A DNA stretch of 64,000 nt from Mucilaginibacter agri (GTDB lineage: Bacteria > Bacteroidota > Bacteroidia > Sphingobacteriales > Sphingobacteriaceae), in NCBI RefSeq assembly GCF_009928685.1, contig NZ_WWEO01000045.1, forward strand, positions 1 through 64,000, written 5' to 3'. Position 1 is the first letter of the stretch. Each line of letters starts with the position of its first letter. Positions 24,324 to 33,444 of this stretch are shown here, piece by piece. The notes under the pieces are model-generated. The model was not told the DNA's origin and ran no database searches. It saw only the letters and a list, made by a program, of their open reading frames with translations. The position numbers and the translations under genes were made by a program.

Positions 24324-24845
24324 ATGAACGAAGGCAAATATTATGGAAAGTACAGGGGCACGGTAATTAACAATATCGATCCCGAGATGCGCGGACGGCT
24401 AATGGTAATGGTGCCGGATGTAATGGACTTGATCCCGTCTACCTGGGCAGAGGCTTGTGTCCCCCTTGCCGGACCAACCGGGCCGCCTATGGGGGCGTAT
24501 TTGGTGCCGCCAATTGGAGCTGGTGTTTGGGTAGAGTTTGAGAGCGGCGATCCGAATTATCCTGTTTGGGTTGGTTGCAGGTGGGGGAGCCCTTCGGACG
24601 TTCCGCCATTGGCAAAGGCGGGGTTACCGGTATCTCCAAGTATTGTGTTTCAATCATTGGGGCAAAACTCGCTTGTTATTAGCGACTTGCCAGGGCCAAC
24701 CGGCGGCATTATGTTAAAAAGCCTTACTGGCGCTTCTATCATAGTAAATGATACTGGTATTTATATTCAAAATGGCAAAGGCGCGAGTATTACTATGCTC
24801 GGGCCATCAGTAGATATTAATAATGGAGCGCTAACCATAATATAG
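24324..24845 (+). CDS. gp5/VgrG-type OB-fold spike protein
   Basis: 173 residues. The OB-fold of baseplate assembly protein V/gp5 is clear: YYGKYRGTVINNIDPEMRGRLMVMVPDV, WAEACVPLAGP, PPIGAGVWVEFESGDPNYPVWVGCRWG. A short C-terminal beta-helix-like repeat follows (GGIMLKSLTGASIIVNDTGIYIQNGKGASITMLGPSVDIN). It forms the puncturing spike and here is separate from the gpD hub, which starts 1 bp from it. Confidence 0.93.
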   Translation: MNEGKYYGKYRGTVINNIDPEMRGRLMVMVPDVMDLIPSTWAEACVPLAGPTGPPMGAYLVPPIGAGVWVEFESGDPNYPVWVGCRWGSPSDVPPLAKAGLPVSPSIVFQSLGQNSLVISDLPGPTGGIMLKSLTGASIIVNDTGIYIQNGKGASITMLGPSVDINNGALTII

Positions 24846-24851
24846 TTAACG

Positions 24852-25172
24852 ATGCCTGGATTTTTGTTGCATTTAGGGGCTACAGTTTTATGCGCACATG
24901 GTGGTCAGGCACAACCAACATCGCCAAACTCGCGCGTGCTGGTAAGCGGGCAACCAATTGTACAGCAGCCTATGCCGTATACTATTGCGGGTTGCCCTTT
25001 TGTAAGCGGCACAAATCCCTTGCCTTGCGTTACAGCCCAATGGGTTACGGGTGCTACGCGGATACTGGCTACAGGTATGCCGGTTTTGTTATTGGATAGT
25101 CAGGCTATATGTGTACCCAACGGTACACCATTAACAATAGTTGTTACACAAACAAGAGTAACGGGCACTTAA
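24852..25172 (+). CDS. PAAR-like spike tip protein
   Basis: 106 residues. Gly/Cys/Pro spacing typical of PAAR-like eCIS tip proteins: HLGATVLCAHGGQAQPTS, VLVSGQPIVQQPMPYTIAGCPFVSG, PLPCVTAQWVTGATRILATGMPVLLLDSQAICVPNG, then a terminal TQTRVTGT. The protein would form the sharpened tip on the gp5 spike (Afp10 position). Three or four cysteines could bind metal. It lies 6 bp after the spike gene. Confidence 0.85.
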   Translation: MPGFLLHLGATVLCAHGGQAQPTSPNSRVLVSGQPIVQQPMPYTIAGCPFVSGTNPLPCVTAQWVTGATRILATGMPVLLLDSQAICVPNGTPLTIVVTQTRVTGT

Positions 25173-25173
25173 A

Positions 25174-25530
25174 ATGAACATAAGGTTTCCTTTTCAATTT
25201 GATAATAAGGGGCGCACCGCGGTTGCCAACCAAGACCGCCATATCCGCGATATGATCGAGCAAATCTTGTTTACATCGCCGGGCGAACGGGTAAACCGCC
25301 CCAACTTTGGCAGCGGGTTAATGCAGTTGGTATTTGAACCCAACAGAGATGAGCTCGCTGCCACGGTGCAGTTTCTTGTACAGGGAGCATTACAACAATG
25401 GCTTGGCGATTTGATAATTGTCAACAACGTTGACGTTCAAAATCCGGATAGTTCATTGCAGGTTACGGTGATATATACCATCCGTGCATCGCAAGAAAAA
25501 AATGTAGCTGTGTTTGAAAAAGCAATTTAA
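25174..25530 (+). CDS. gp25/GPW-family baseplate wedge protein (Afp9-like)
   Basis: 118 residues. NIRFPFQFDNKGRTAVANQDRHIRDMIEQILFTSPGERVNRPNFGSGLMQLVFEP is the gp25 signature, with the LLxxxPGER-type loop as FTSPGERV. The C-terminal strand VTVIYTIRASQEKNVAVF completes the fold. This wedge protein nucleates sheath assembly. It starts 1 bp after the PAAR stop and abuts the next ATG. Confidence 0.95.
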   Translation: MNIRFPFQFDNKGRTAVANQDRHIRDMIEQILFTSPGERVNRPNFGSGLMQLVFEPNRDELAATVQFLVQGALQQWLGDLIIVNNVDVQNPDSSLQVTVIYTIRASQEKNVAVFEKAI

Positions 25531-27942
25531 ATGACCACTCAAATTTTTTGTAAAAACAGCGACCGGGCTAAGAAAGTAAGGGAAAGCGGCACCATTAACG
25601 GCATAGATTACCTGGAAGTTGCCACCGTTAATCAGCAAACTTTAAAAATATACTTTCTGAGTAAACTACCGGGGCAACTTGGTGGCGTACCGGCCAACCC
25701 TGCGCTAACACAAAGCAATGTATTTATTGAGGGTGGTGTACGCATTAAAAATATCAATGTATTATCGGTAAGCACAAATAATAACGTGCTTACGGTAATG
25801 GTTGATAAAGCCGGCGACTTTTCGACCTATACCTTAAAAATTGGCAGTTCATCTACCAATAGCGACACGCCTCCCGATGGTTTTGATGTACAGTTATCCT
25901 CAATTGATTTTTCATTCAAAATTAATTGCCCCAACGAATTTGATTGTACCACGGAAACAGTGTGCGCACCTCCTGTTGCCGAAGCGCCCGAGATAAATTA
26001 TCTGTCAAAAGACTATGGGAGCTTCATCAGGCTCATGCAGGATAGGCTTAGCACGCTATTGCCTGATTGGAAAGAAAGAAATGCAGCAGATTTACAGGTA
26101 GCTTTAATTGAACTGCTGGCTTACGTTGGCGACTATTTAAGCTATTATCAGGATGCCGTTGCCACAGAGGCTTACATGGAAACGGCAAGGCGCAGGGTTT
26201 CTTTGAAACGCCATGCCCGCCTGCTCGATTATTCGGTACATGATGGATGTAATGCAAGGGTATGGGTTCATGTTGAAATTGAAGAAAGCGGTAATGCCGA
26301 AAATATTAAGCTGGATGAAGGAACAGTGTTGCTAACCAACGATGTTTTAGGTAAGACCGCCATTACTGCCGACGAGCGGGATAAACTTATTAATGAGCAG
26401 GATGCAGTAGTATTTGAAACTATGCACAGTATTGTTTTACACAGCGCACATAACACCGTACCTTTTTACACCTGGGAAGATAATGATTGCTGTTTACCTA
26501 AAGGCAGCACCACTGCTACGTTGCTCAACGAGCCTGCGCTGTTTTTTGTAAAAGGCGACGTTTTGATCTTTGAAGAATTATACAGCCCGAAAACAGGCCT
26601 AAAGGCGGATGCTGATACAACTCATCGTCACGTGGTAAGGCTTAAAACGGTAACACCGGCAAACGATAAACTTACCGGCAAAGACGTATTGCAAATAGAA
26701 TGGGATGAGCAGGATGCGCTTCCATTTTCACTATGTATTAGCAGTGATATCGAAAATGAGGATCAAGTCATTGACGTGCATGCTAAAAGTGTCGCGCATG
26801 GCAATGTTGTTTTGGCCGATCATGGTATGACGGTAAAGAAAAAGAGCCTGGTGCCGCCCAGCTATACCGACGATGCCAAATATTACCCACAGTTACCTGC
26901 AAAGAACATTACCGATGCGGTAACTTATAATTATGATCTTGAAAAATCAAACGCGGCATCTGTTTCAATCGCACAAGATCCGCATTTGGCACTTGCTTCT
27001 GTAAGCCTATCAAGCGAGCAGGAAACATGGTACGCGCAACATGACCTGCTAGGTAGCGACAGGTTTGCAACAGAATTTGTAGTAGAGACAGAGCAGGACG
27101 GCACTGCATATTTACGCTTTGGCGACGATATTTTGGGCAAAAAACCGGTGAGCGGCTTTAGCCCAGATGTAACCTATCGTACCGGCAACGGTTCCGCTGG
27201 GAATGTGGGTCAGGACACCATTAATAGTATCGAATGGAGTATTGGCGGCATCACAAGCGTTCGTAACCCTTTACCTGCCTCGGGAGGTGTTGACGGTGAA
27301 AGCATGGAGAAGATAAGGCTATACGCGCCGCAGGCTTTTCGTACGCAGGAAAGAGCCGTAACTGCTGACGATTATGTTGAGAAAACACAACTTCATCCTG
27401 AAGTACAGAAAGCTGCTGCTAAGTTTTACTGGACCGGCAGTTGGTATACGGTTTATATCATTATCGACAGAAAAGGCGGTGAGGATATAGATGATGCATT
27501 TAAAGAAGAAATTATTCAGCATCTGGAGCAATATCGAATGGCTGGTTATGACCTTGAAATAAAACAGCCTTTATTCATTTCGTTAGACATCATATTGAAT
27601 GTTTGTGTGAAACCAGGGTATTTCCAGGCCAACGTCAAGCAAAAGCTAATAAGTGTTTTTAGCAGTCAGGACCTGGCAGATGGGAGCCGGGGCTTCTTTC
27701 ATCCCGATAATTTTACGTTTGGTCAGCCGGTATACCTCAGTGCTATCTATCAAAAAGCTATGTCTGTAGAAGGTGTTGCTTCTGTAGAAATCAAAAAATT
27801 TAACCGTTGGGGTAAGAAAGCGAATAGCGAAATACAAGACGGCTTGTTGAATGTATCTGAACTAGAAATAATACGGGCAGACAGTTCTCCCGATTTTCCG
27901 GAGAATGGTAAAATTGACTTTATAATGTTGGGTGGTTTATGA
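25531..27942 (+). CDS. Baseplate J-like protein (Afp11-like)
   Basis: 803 residues. After an N-terminal beta-rich section, INYLSKDYGSFIRLMQDRLSTLLPDWKERNAADLQVALIELLAYVGDYLSYYQDAVATEAYMETARRRVSLKRHARLLDY (from about 151) is typical of eCIS J-like wedge proteins. YLRFGDDILGKKP and YRTGNGSAGNVG (about 530-555) form the conserved core, and YAPQAFRTQERAVTADDYVEKTQ starts the C-terminal domain. It forms the wedge ring. Its stop overlaps the next gene (ATGA). Confidence 0.92.
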   Translation: MTTQIFCKNSDRAKKVRESGTINGIDYLEVATVNQQTLKIYFLSKLPGQLGGVPANPALTQSNVFIEGGVRIKNINVLSVSTNNNVLTVMVDKAGDFSTYTLKIGSSSTNSDTPPDGFDVQLSSIDFSFKINCPNEFDCTTETVCAPPVAEAPEINYLSKDYGSFIRLMQDRLSTLLPDWKERNAADLQVALIELLAYVGDYLSYYQDAVATEAYMETARRRVSLKRHARLLDYSVHDGCNARVWVHVEIEESGNAENIKLDEGTVLLTNDVLGKTAITADERDKLINEQDAVVFETMHSIVLHSAHNTVPFYTWEDNDCCLPKGSTTATLLNEPALFFVKGDVLIFEELYSPKTGLKADADTTHRHVVRLKTVTPANDKLTGKDVLQIEWDEQDALPFSLCISSDIENEDQVIDVHAKSVAHGNVVLADHGMTVKKKSLVPPSYTDDAKYYPQLPAKNITDAVTYNYDLEKSNAASVSIAQDPHLALASVSLSSEQETWYAQHDLLGSDRFATEFVVETEQDGTAYLRFGDDILGKKPVSGFSPDVTYRTGNGSAGNVGQDTINSIEWSIGGITSVRNPLPASGGVDGESMEKIRLYAPQAFRTQERAVTADDYVEKTQLHPEVQKAAAKFYWTGSWYTVYIIIDRKGGEDIDDAFKEEIIQHLEQYRMAGYDLEIKQPLFISLDIILNVCVKPGYFQANVKQKLISVFSSQDLADGSRGFFHPDNFTFGQPVYLSAIYQKAMSVEGVASVEIKKFNRWGKKANSEIQDGLLNVSELEIIRADSSPDFPENGKIDFIMLGGL

Positions 27943-30900
27943 GTCAGAGCAATAGTTTATGTAATTGTGGGTGCTGCGAGGGAGTGGGGGTTCTAACTCC
28001 CGAAGACACCACAAATTTTCCGGGTTTATCGGCACTTAAATACCGTGTAGGCAGGCATTACAGCTTTAAAGAGTCAATGCTGGCCTCCATTTCAACGTTC
28101 CCGGCACTGAGTAGCCTAACCGCAAGAAGCGACGATGATATGGCCATTGCCACCCTCGATTCGTGGGCTATGGTGCTTGATGTCCTAAGCTTTTACCAGG
28201 AACGGATTATAAATGAAGGTTATCTACGCACAGCGACAGAACGATTATCTGTTCTGGAATTAGCCAAACATATCAGTTACAGGCTTAAACCAGGTGCTGC
28301 TGCAAGTACTTTTTTTGCTTTTAGCATGAATGAGGCGCCGGGGGCGCCATTAACGGCTGTGATACCTGTTGGCACAAAAATTCAAAGTGTTCCGGAGCAA
28401 GGCCAACTACCGCAAACATTTGAAACTGTTGAACAAATAGAAGCGCATGTAGATTGGAATAGTATTAAACTGCAAACAAGAAAACGGTTTATCCCGGCGT
28501 TTGGCGACGATGAGATATATCTGGATGGAATAGTAACTGGTTTACAGCTGGGAGATGGTTTATTGATGATTGGTGATGAACGAGCAAACAACGTTGGGAA
28601 TGAAAATTGGGATTTTAGAAAAGTAAAAGAATTATCCCCCGACAAAGATTTAAATATAACCAAGGTAACATTTGACAGGGGATTGGGCGTAACCATAAAT
28701 GATAAAAAAGTAAATCCCGCTGCCAAGAACTTTAAAATATATGCGCTTAAACAAAAGGCGTCCTTGTTTGGGTACAATGCGCCCGATTTTAAAACACTTT
28801 CTGGCACTATCAAGAACCAATTTTTACCACCAGGTTTAACGGGTGACTATTTTAATGGTATAGCATTTGATCATTACGTATTTAGCCGGACTGATGGTAA
28901 TATCAATTTTAATTGGGGGGCGGGTTCTCCGAATCCTGTTATTAATGCGGATAATTTTTCGGTAAGATGGACTGGCTTAATATTAGCGCCTGTTTCTGCT
29001 CCGATCACATTTTACACAACATCCGACGATGGTGTCAGGCTATGGGTTAATGATCAATCCGTGTTTCAAAGCTGGGTTGATCAAACAAATGGCGAAAACT
29101 CAGGCACAATTACGCTACAGGGAGGGCAGTTCTACAATTTCCGGCTCGAATATTACGAGCATGGGGGCAGCGCCGTAATTACGTTAGGATGGTCGTGGCC
29201 TGGGGTGGGCAGAACCATTATACCTGCGCAATATTTTAACGCAACCAATTATAACGACTGGCCAGGCTATAGTATAAGCGCTATTTCGCAAGAAGACTAT
29301 GCGATATATCTGGATGCACTTTATCCCAAAATAGTTAAAGATAGCTGGCTAGTGATATCAACGGGCGCTTACCAGGAAGTGTATAACGTAGCCGATGTAA
29401 ATGAATCTTCTCGTAAAGGCTTCACGCTTGCCCTAAAGACAACAAAAGTAAACCTGTTGGGAGAAAATCTGGTAGAGCAATTTGATACACATGTACGGGA
29501 TGCCGTCGTTTACGCCCAAAGCGAAGAATTGCAAATAACCGAAATGCCGGTTGATGATGCCATTGTAGATTACCAAACTATTACGTTGACTAACTTAATG
29601 CCCGGCTTGTATGCTGGTCAAAATATAATTTTCACTGGTAAACGCATGCGTTTTCAGATCACTACAGCCACCGGTAAACCTTTATTTGAGGTGGAAAATA
29701 ACCTCACCGCAACCCGCAACCTTTCGATAGACGATCAGCTGATCATATTGCAAAAGGCAGAAAGCATTTCACCAGCACTCGAAAGATGGACCCTGCAGGA
29801 TAGTGGCGGGTTTGTTGGAACTATAGAGGTTAGCCCAAATACCTATACGCTGTTGCCGTCGTCTGCTACTGACGATGCAGTAAGCGAACTCCATATAATT
29901 AAATCTATCGTTCCGGGTGCAGACCCTACGACCATCATTCTTAATGAAAAGCTGGTAAATTTTTTTGATCCGGCTACCGTTGGCATCAATGCAAATATTG
30001 CAGCATCTACCCATGGCGAAACAAAAACTGAAACATTGGGCAGTGGCGACAGTTCAAAAGTGTTTCAAAAGTTTGCTCTAAAACAAAGCCCACTTACCTA
30101 CGTGTCTGATGTAAGTGCATCGGGAGTAAAATCAACCTTACAGGTAAGGGTAAATGATATTTTGTGGAAAGAGGTGCCCTCTTTTTATGGTATACAACCC
30201 AAAGAAAAGGTTTTTATCACTTCCGTTGCAGATGATGGAACGGTTACCATAGAATTTGGCGATGGTATTACCGGGGCGCGTTTGCCTACAGGCACCGGCA
30301 ACGTAGCTGCCACTTATCGGGTAGGCATTGGCTCAGGTGGCCTGTTAAAAGCCGGTCAGTTATCTATGCTGTTAACGCCTCAGCTTGGGGTTAATAAAGT
30401 TGCCAACCCTTTAGCTACATCCGGGGCAGCCGATCCGGAAACGCTGGATGATGCACGCGAAAATTCGCCAATTACAGTACTTACCCTCGATAGGATAGTT
30501 TCGGTAAAGGACTTTGAGAACTTTACCCGGGCGTTTGCCGGCATAGGTAAAGCACTTGCAGAAATGATTTGGAATGGCAATGAGCAGGAAGTGTATATTA
30601 CAATTGCAGGCGCAGATACACAACCTGTTGACGAACTTTCAGATCTCTATAAAAATCTGGTGCTTGCTGTTCAGGCTTCCGGGCATAATTACACTACGGT
30701 AAGTATACATAGCTACAATCCAATTACTTTTTCTGTTGTAGCAGGCATAAAAACCGATGCCGACTACCTGTTTGATAAAGTAAAAGAGCAAGTTATACTA
30801 GCTCTTCAGCAAGCGTTTTCATTTGAATCGAGGGCTTTTGGGCAGGATGTAACGCTGGCCGAAGTGATGACGGTTATACAAAGTGTTAAAGGAGTTATAT

Positions 30901-31052
30901 ATGTAGATATAAATAGCCTCGATGGAGCAGATCCATTTTCGGCGTCGGGCAGCCAACGCATTGTATCTAATACGGCAACCTTGCAAAATGGATCTATTGT
31001 GTCGGCGCAATTGCTTACAATAAATGAAATAACCATAAACCAAATATTGTAG
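27939..31052 (+). CDS. Second J-like baseplate protein with an inserted PA14 domain (Afp12-like)
   Basis: 1037 residues. The N-terminus mirrors the previous protein (TLDSWAMVLDVLSFYQERIINEGYLRTATERLSVLELAKHISYRLKPG). A PA14 domain is inserted at about residues 299-435: LTGDYFNGIAFDHYVFSRTDGNINFNWG, FSVRWTGLILAP, FYTTSDDGVRLWVND, FRLEYYEHGGSAVITLGWSWPG. The J-like core resumes with TIEFGDGITGARLPTGTGNVAATYRVGIGSGG and NSPITVLTLDRIVSVKDFENFTRAFAGIGKA. PA14 domains commonly bind carbohydrate, so this wedge protein may also contact target or producer surfaces. That is inference; the domain itself is clear. Confidence 0.9.
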   Translation: MSQSNSLCNCGCCEGVGVLTPEDTTNFPGLSALKYRVGRHYSFKESMLASISTFPALSSLTARSDDDMAIATLDSWAMVLDVLSFYQERIINEGYLRTATERLSVLELAKHISYRLKPGAAASTFFAFSMNEAPGAPLTAVIPVGTKIQSVPEQGQLPQTFETVEQIEAHVDWNSIKLQTRKRFIPAFGDDEIYLDGIVTGLQLGDGLLMIGDERANNVGNENWDFRKVKELSPDKDLNITKVTFDRGLGVTINDKKVNPAAKNFKIYALKQKASLFGYNAPDFKTLSGTIKNQFLPPGLTGDYFNGIAFDHYVFSRTDGNINFNWGAGSPNPVINADNFSVRWTGLILAPVSAPITFYTTSDDGVRLWVNDQSVFQSWVDQTNGENSGTITLQGGQFYNFRLEYYEHGGSAVITLGWSWPGVGRTIIPAQYFNATNYNDWPGYSISAISQEDYAIYLDALYPKIVKDSWLVISTGAYQEVYNVADVNESSRKGFTLALKTTKVNLLGENLVEQFDTHVRDAVVYAQSEELQITEMPVDDAIVDYQTITLTNLMPGLYAGQNIIFTGKRMRFQITTATGKPLFEVENNLTATRNLSIDDQLIILQKAESISPALERWTLQDSGGFVGTIEVSPNTYTLLPSSATDDAVSELHIIKSIVPGADPTTIILNEKLVNFFDPATVGINANIAASTHGETKTETLGSGDSSKVFQKFALKQSPLTYVSDVSASGVKSTLQVRVNDILWKEVPSFYGIQPKEKVFITSVADDGTVTIEFGDGITGARLPTGTGNVAATYRVGIGSGGLLKAGQLSMLLTPQLGVNKVANPLATSGAADPETLDDARENSPITVLTLDRIVSVKDFENFTRAFAGIGKALAEMIWNGNEQEVYITIAGADTQPVDELSDLYKNLVLAVQASGHNYTTVSIHSYNPITFSVVAGIKTDADYLFDKVKEQVILALQQAFSFESRAFGQDVTLAEVMTVIQSVKGVIYVDINSLDGADPFSASGSQRIVSNTATLQNGSIVSAQLLTINEITINQIL

Positions 31053-33400
31053 TGAAGTTTAACAAAGAGAATATTTACGAGTTACTCCCGTCTATTTATC
31101 GTATCCGGGATGCCGAACTAAATTATCCTTTAAAGGCGCTGATTGAAATAATTGCAGAACAGGCATCCGTAATGCAAGACAATATTGCTGGTTTGTACGA
31201 CAACTGGTTTATTGAAACTTGCGAAGAATGGGTTGTGCCTTACATTGGCGATCTTTTAGGCGTTCAGAATTTTCATACCATAGCCGGTTCGCCTGTGAGT
31301 CCGCGAGCCTACATCGCCAATACGCTCAGGTATCGCCGACGAAAGGGTATTGCGCCTGTGCTCGAGCAGTTAGCTCAGGATACAACCGGGTTGCGGGCGC
31401 ATGTAGTAGAGTTTTTTGAGCTATTGCAAACAAGTCAGTATCTAAATCACATCAGGCTTCAGCATCCTTTAACACCCGATTTAAGGAATATGCAACAGCT
31501 TGCTAACATCAACACTGCTTTTGATACCATCGCCCACACGGCCGATGTAAGGCATATTGCTTCGGGTAGGGGCGAATTTAACATCCCCAACATCGGGCTT
31601 TTTATATGGAGGATACAGGATTATCCACTAGCGCGTGTTGATGCATACAGAACAGTTTGCATACCCGATTCGCCACCTTCATCGCCGGTATCATCAGTAA
31701 CTAATCTGTTTATTTTTAATCCCCTGGGTAACGATCTGAATCTGTTTAATAACCCGGTTACCAAAACAGAAATTACTTATATATCCACCGAGTTAAACGT
31801 TCCCGGTCTATTGCAACGTCGGGCGTTATATGATGAGTTGGAGGCCCGCCGGCAGGCGCTGGTTGATGGCACCGCGCTGGTATATGGTTACTTTAACAAT
31901 CAGTTAGAGATAGAAGATGACCCTACCACCGCGAGGCATCCGGTATTTGAAATATTTGCCAACGGTGCCGATACCGCTGTACCACCAGAAGAAATTTTGA
32001 TATGTAATCTGGCTAAATGTTGTACGCCACCGTCAAAACAATCCTACCCAAGGCTTAACAGTGACGGCACTTATACCTTGATAAACAAGAAGATCACAGT
32101 GGCTGTTGATCCGGTACTGGGACGCTTTATGTTTACAGACTCGTCTATCACGTCAGCCCTTGTAAATTATAGTTACGGTTTTAGTGGCGATGTTGGTGGA
32201 GGGCCATATAGCCGTCAGGACACTATACCGCTGATATTTCAAAAGAAGCAAGCTGCTGATAGTAAGGCAACAGTAACCTGGCAGGCCGGCGTAAGCAAGA
32301 CAGAAACTGGCACAGGGATATTTGATACCATACAAAAGGCACTGGATGAATGGAATGGATTAAACGCAGGCGCAACAGGAATCATCGCCATAATGGACAG
32401 TCGCAGTTATTTCGAAGATCTCAACATTGTAATCAAAGAAAAAAGCAATCTGTTAATAATTGCAGCCGATTGGCCCCAGCGAATAGTAGATGATAGTTTA
32501 CCGGGCGAAACGGAAAGGATTGACGGAGATATTATAGCAGACGACCTTAGGCCTCATATTGCCGGCGATATTAAAATTACGGGTGTAGTAAGTGGTGCTG
32601 ACATAGAGCGCGACGATTGCGGCGAACTGACCTTAAACGGGCTATTGATAGATGGTAAAGTGTCGGTATTAAAAGGATGTTTGGGCGAGCTAGATCTGGT
32701 ACATTGCACAGTAGTGCCTTATAAAAAAGGAGTCGAGATCATCGCTGGCGTTGTTGAAGAAGAATCGAACGAGTGGTTAAGTGTTAACATCACTAAATCT
32801 ATATGCGGGTATGTGAACCTTAATAACACAAACGCGGTTTTATTATCCGCCCAGGATAGTATAATTGACAGCGATATCGGCACCGGGTTTTCGATAAGTG
32901 CAACTAATACAGCTATACAGCTAGTAAGAGTAACCGCCTTCGGAAAAACACTAGCCAAAACTATTGAAGCAGATGGTTGCATTTTTAACGATACCGTAAC
33001 GGCGCAAAGAAGGCAAGCAGGTTGTATGCGGTTCTGTTATATCCCGATCAAAAATTCACAGACACCCCGTAAATATCATTGCCAGCCGGATCTCGAAATA
33101 AATACAGAAACCGATGAGCAGTCAACAACCACCACCTTATCAGATGCCGAAAAAAATGATATTATAACACAGGTGTCTGGTTGGTTGGTTCCTGCATTTA
33201 CATCTGTTAATTACAAAGATTACGGCTATGGGCAATTGAGTAATAATTGTCCGGTTCAAATAACAGCCGGTGCCGATAATGGCTCTGAGATGGGTGTTTT
33301 TAATTTTCTACAACAGCCACAACGCCGGTCCAATCTTCAGATCGCGCTAAGCGAATATCTTCCGGTTAGTATGGAAGCAGGCGTGATATACGTTACCTGA
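31052..33400 (+). CDS. Tail protein I-like baseplate/fibre attachment protein with beta-helix region
   Basis: 782 residues, GTG start at 31052 overlapping the previous TAG by one base. The N-terminus is a tail protein I/P2 gpI-type domain: IYELLPSIYRIRDAELNYPLKALIEIIAEQASVMQDNIAGLYDNWFIETCEEWVVPYIGDLLGV, then SPRAYIANTLRYRRRKGIAPVLEQLAQDTTG. The C-terminal half (about 420-680) reads as a right-handed beta-helix (FDTIQKALDEWNGLNAGATGIIAIMDSRSYFEDLNIVI, ADDLRPHIAGDIKITGVVSG). It would sit at the baseplate periphery and may carry receptor-binding function. Confidence 0.86.
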   Translation: MKFNKENIYELLPSIYRIRDAELNYPLKALIEIIAEQASVMQDNIAGLYDNWFIETCEEWVVPYIGDLLGVQNFHTIAGSPVSPRAYIANTLRYRRRKGIAPVLEQLAQDTTGLRAHVVEFFELLQTSQYLNHIRLQHPLTPDLRNMQQLANINTAFDTIAHTADVRHIASGRGEFNIPNIGLFIWRIQDYPLARVDAYRTVCIPDSPPSSPVSSVTNLFIFNPLGNDLNLFNNPVTKTEITYISTELNVPGLLQRRALYDELEARRQALVDGTALVYGYFNNQLEIEDDPTTARHPVFEIFANGADTAVPPEEILICNLAKCCTPPSKQSYPRLNSDGTYTLINKKITVAVDPVLGRFMFTDSSITSALVNYSYGFSGDVGGGPYSRQDTIPLIFQKKQAADSKATVTWQAGVSKTETGTGIFDTIQKALDEWNGLNAGATGIIAIMDSRSYFEDLNIVIKEKSNLLIIAADWPQRIVDDSLPGETERIDGDIIADDLRPHIAGDIKITGVVSGADIERDDCGELTLNGLLIDGKVSVLKGCLGELDLVHCTVVPYKKGVEIIAGVVEEESNEWLSVNITKSICGYVNLNNTNAVLLSAQDSIIDSDIGTGFSISATNTAIQLVRVTAFGKTLAKTIEADGCIFNDTVTAQRRQAGCMRFCYIPIKNSQTPRKYHCQPDLEINTETDEQSTTTTLSDAEKNDIITQVSGWLVPAFTSVNYKDYGYGQLSNNCPVQITAGADNGSEMGVFNFLQQPQRRSNLQIALSEYLPVSMEAGVIYVT

Positions 33401-33444
33401 TTATCATTAATATTATTCTTTAAGTTCTTTTAAATAATGGATCT

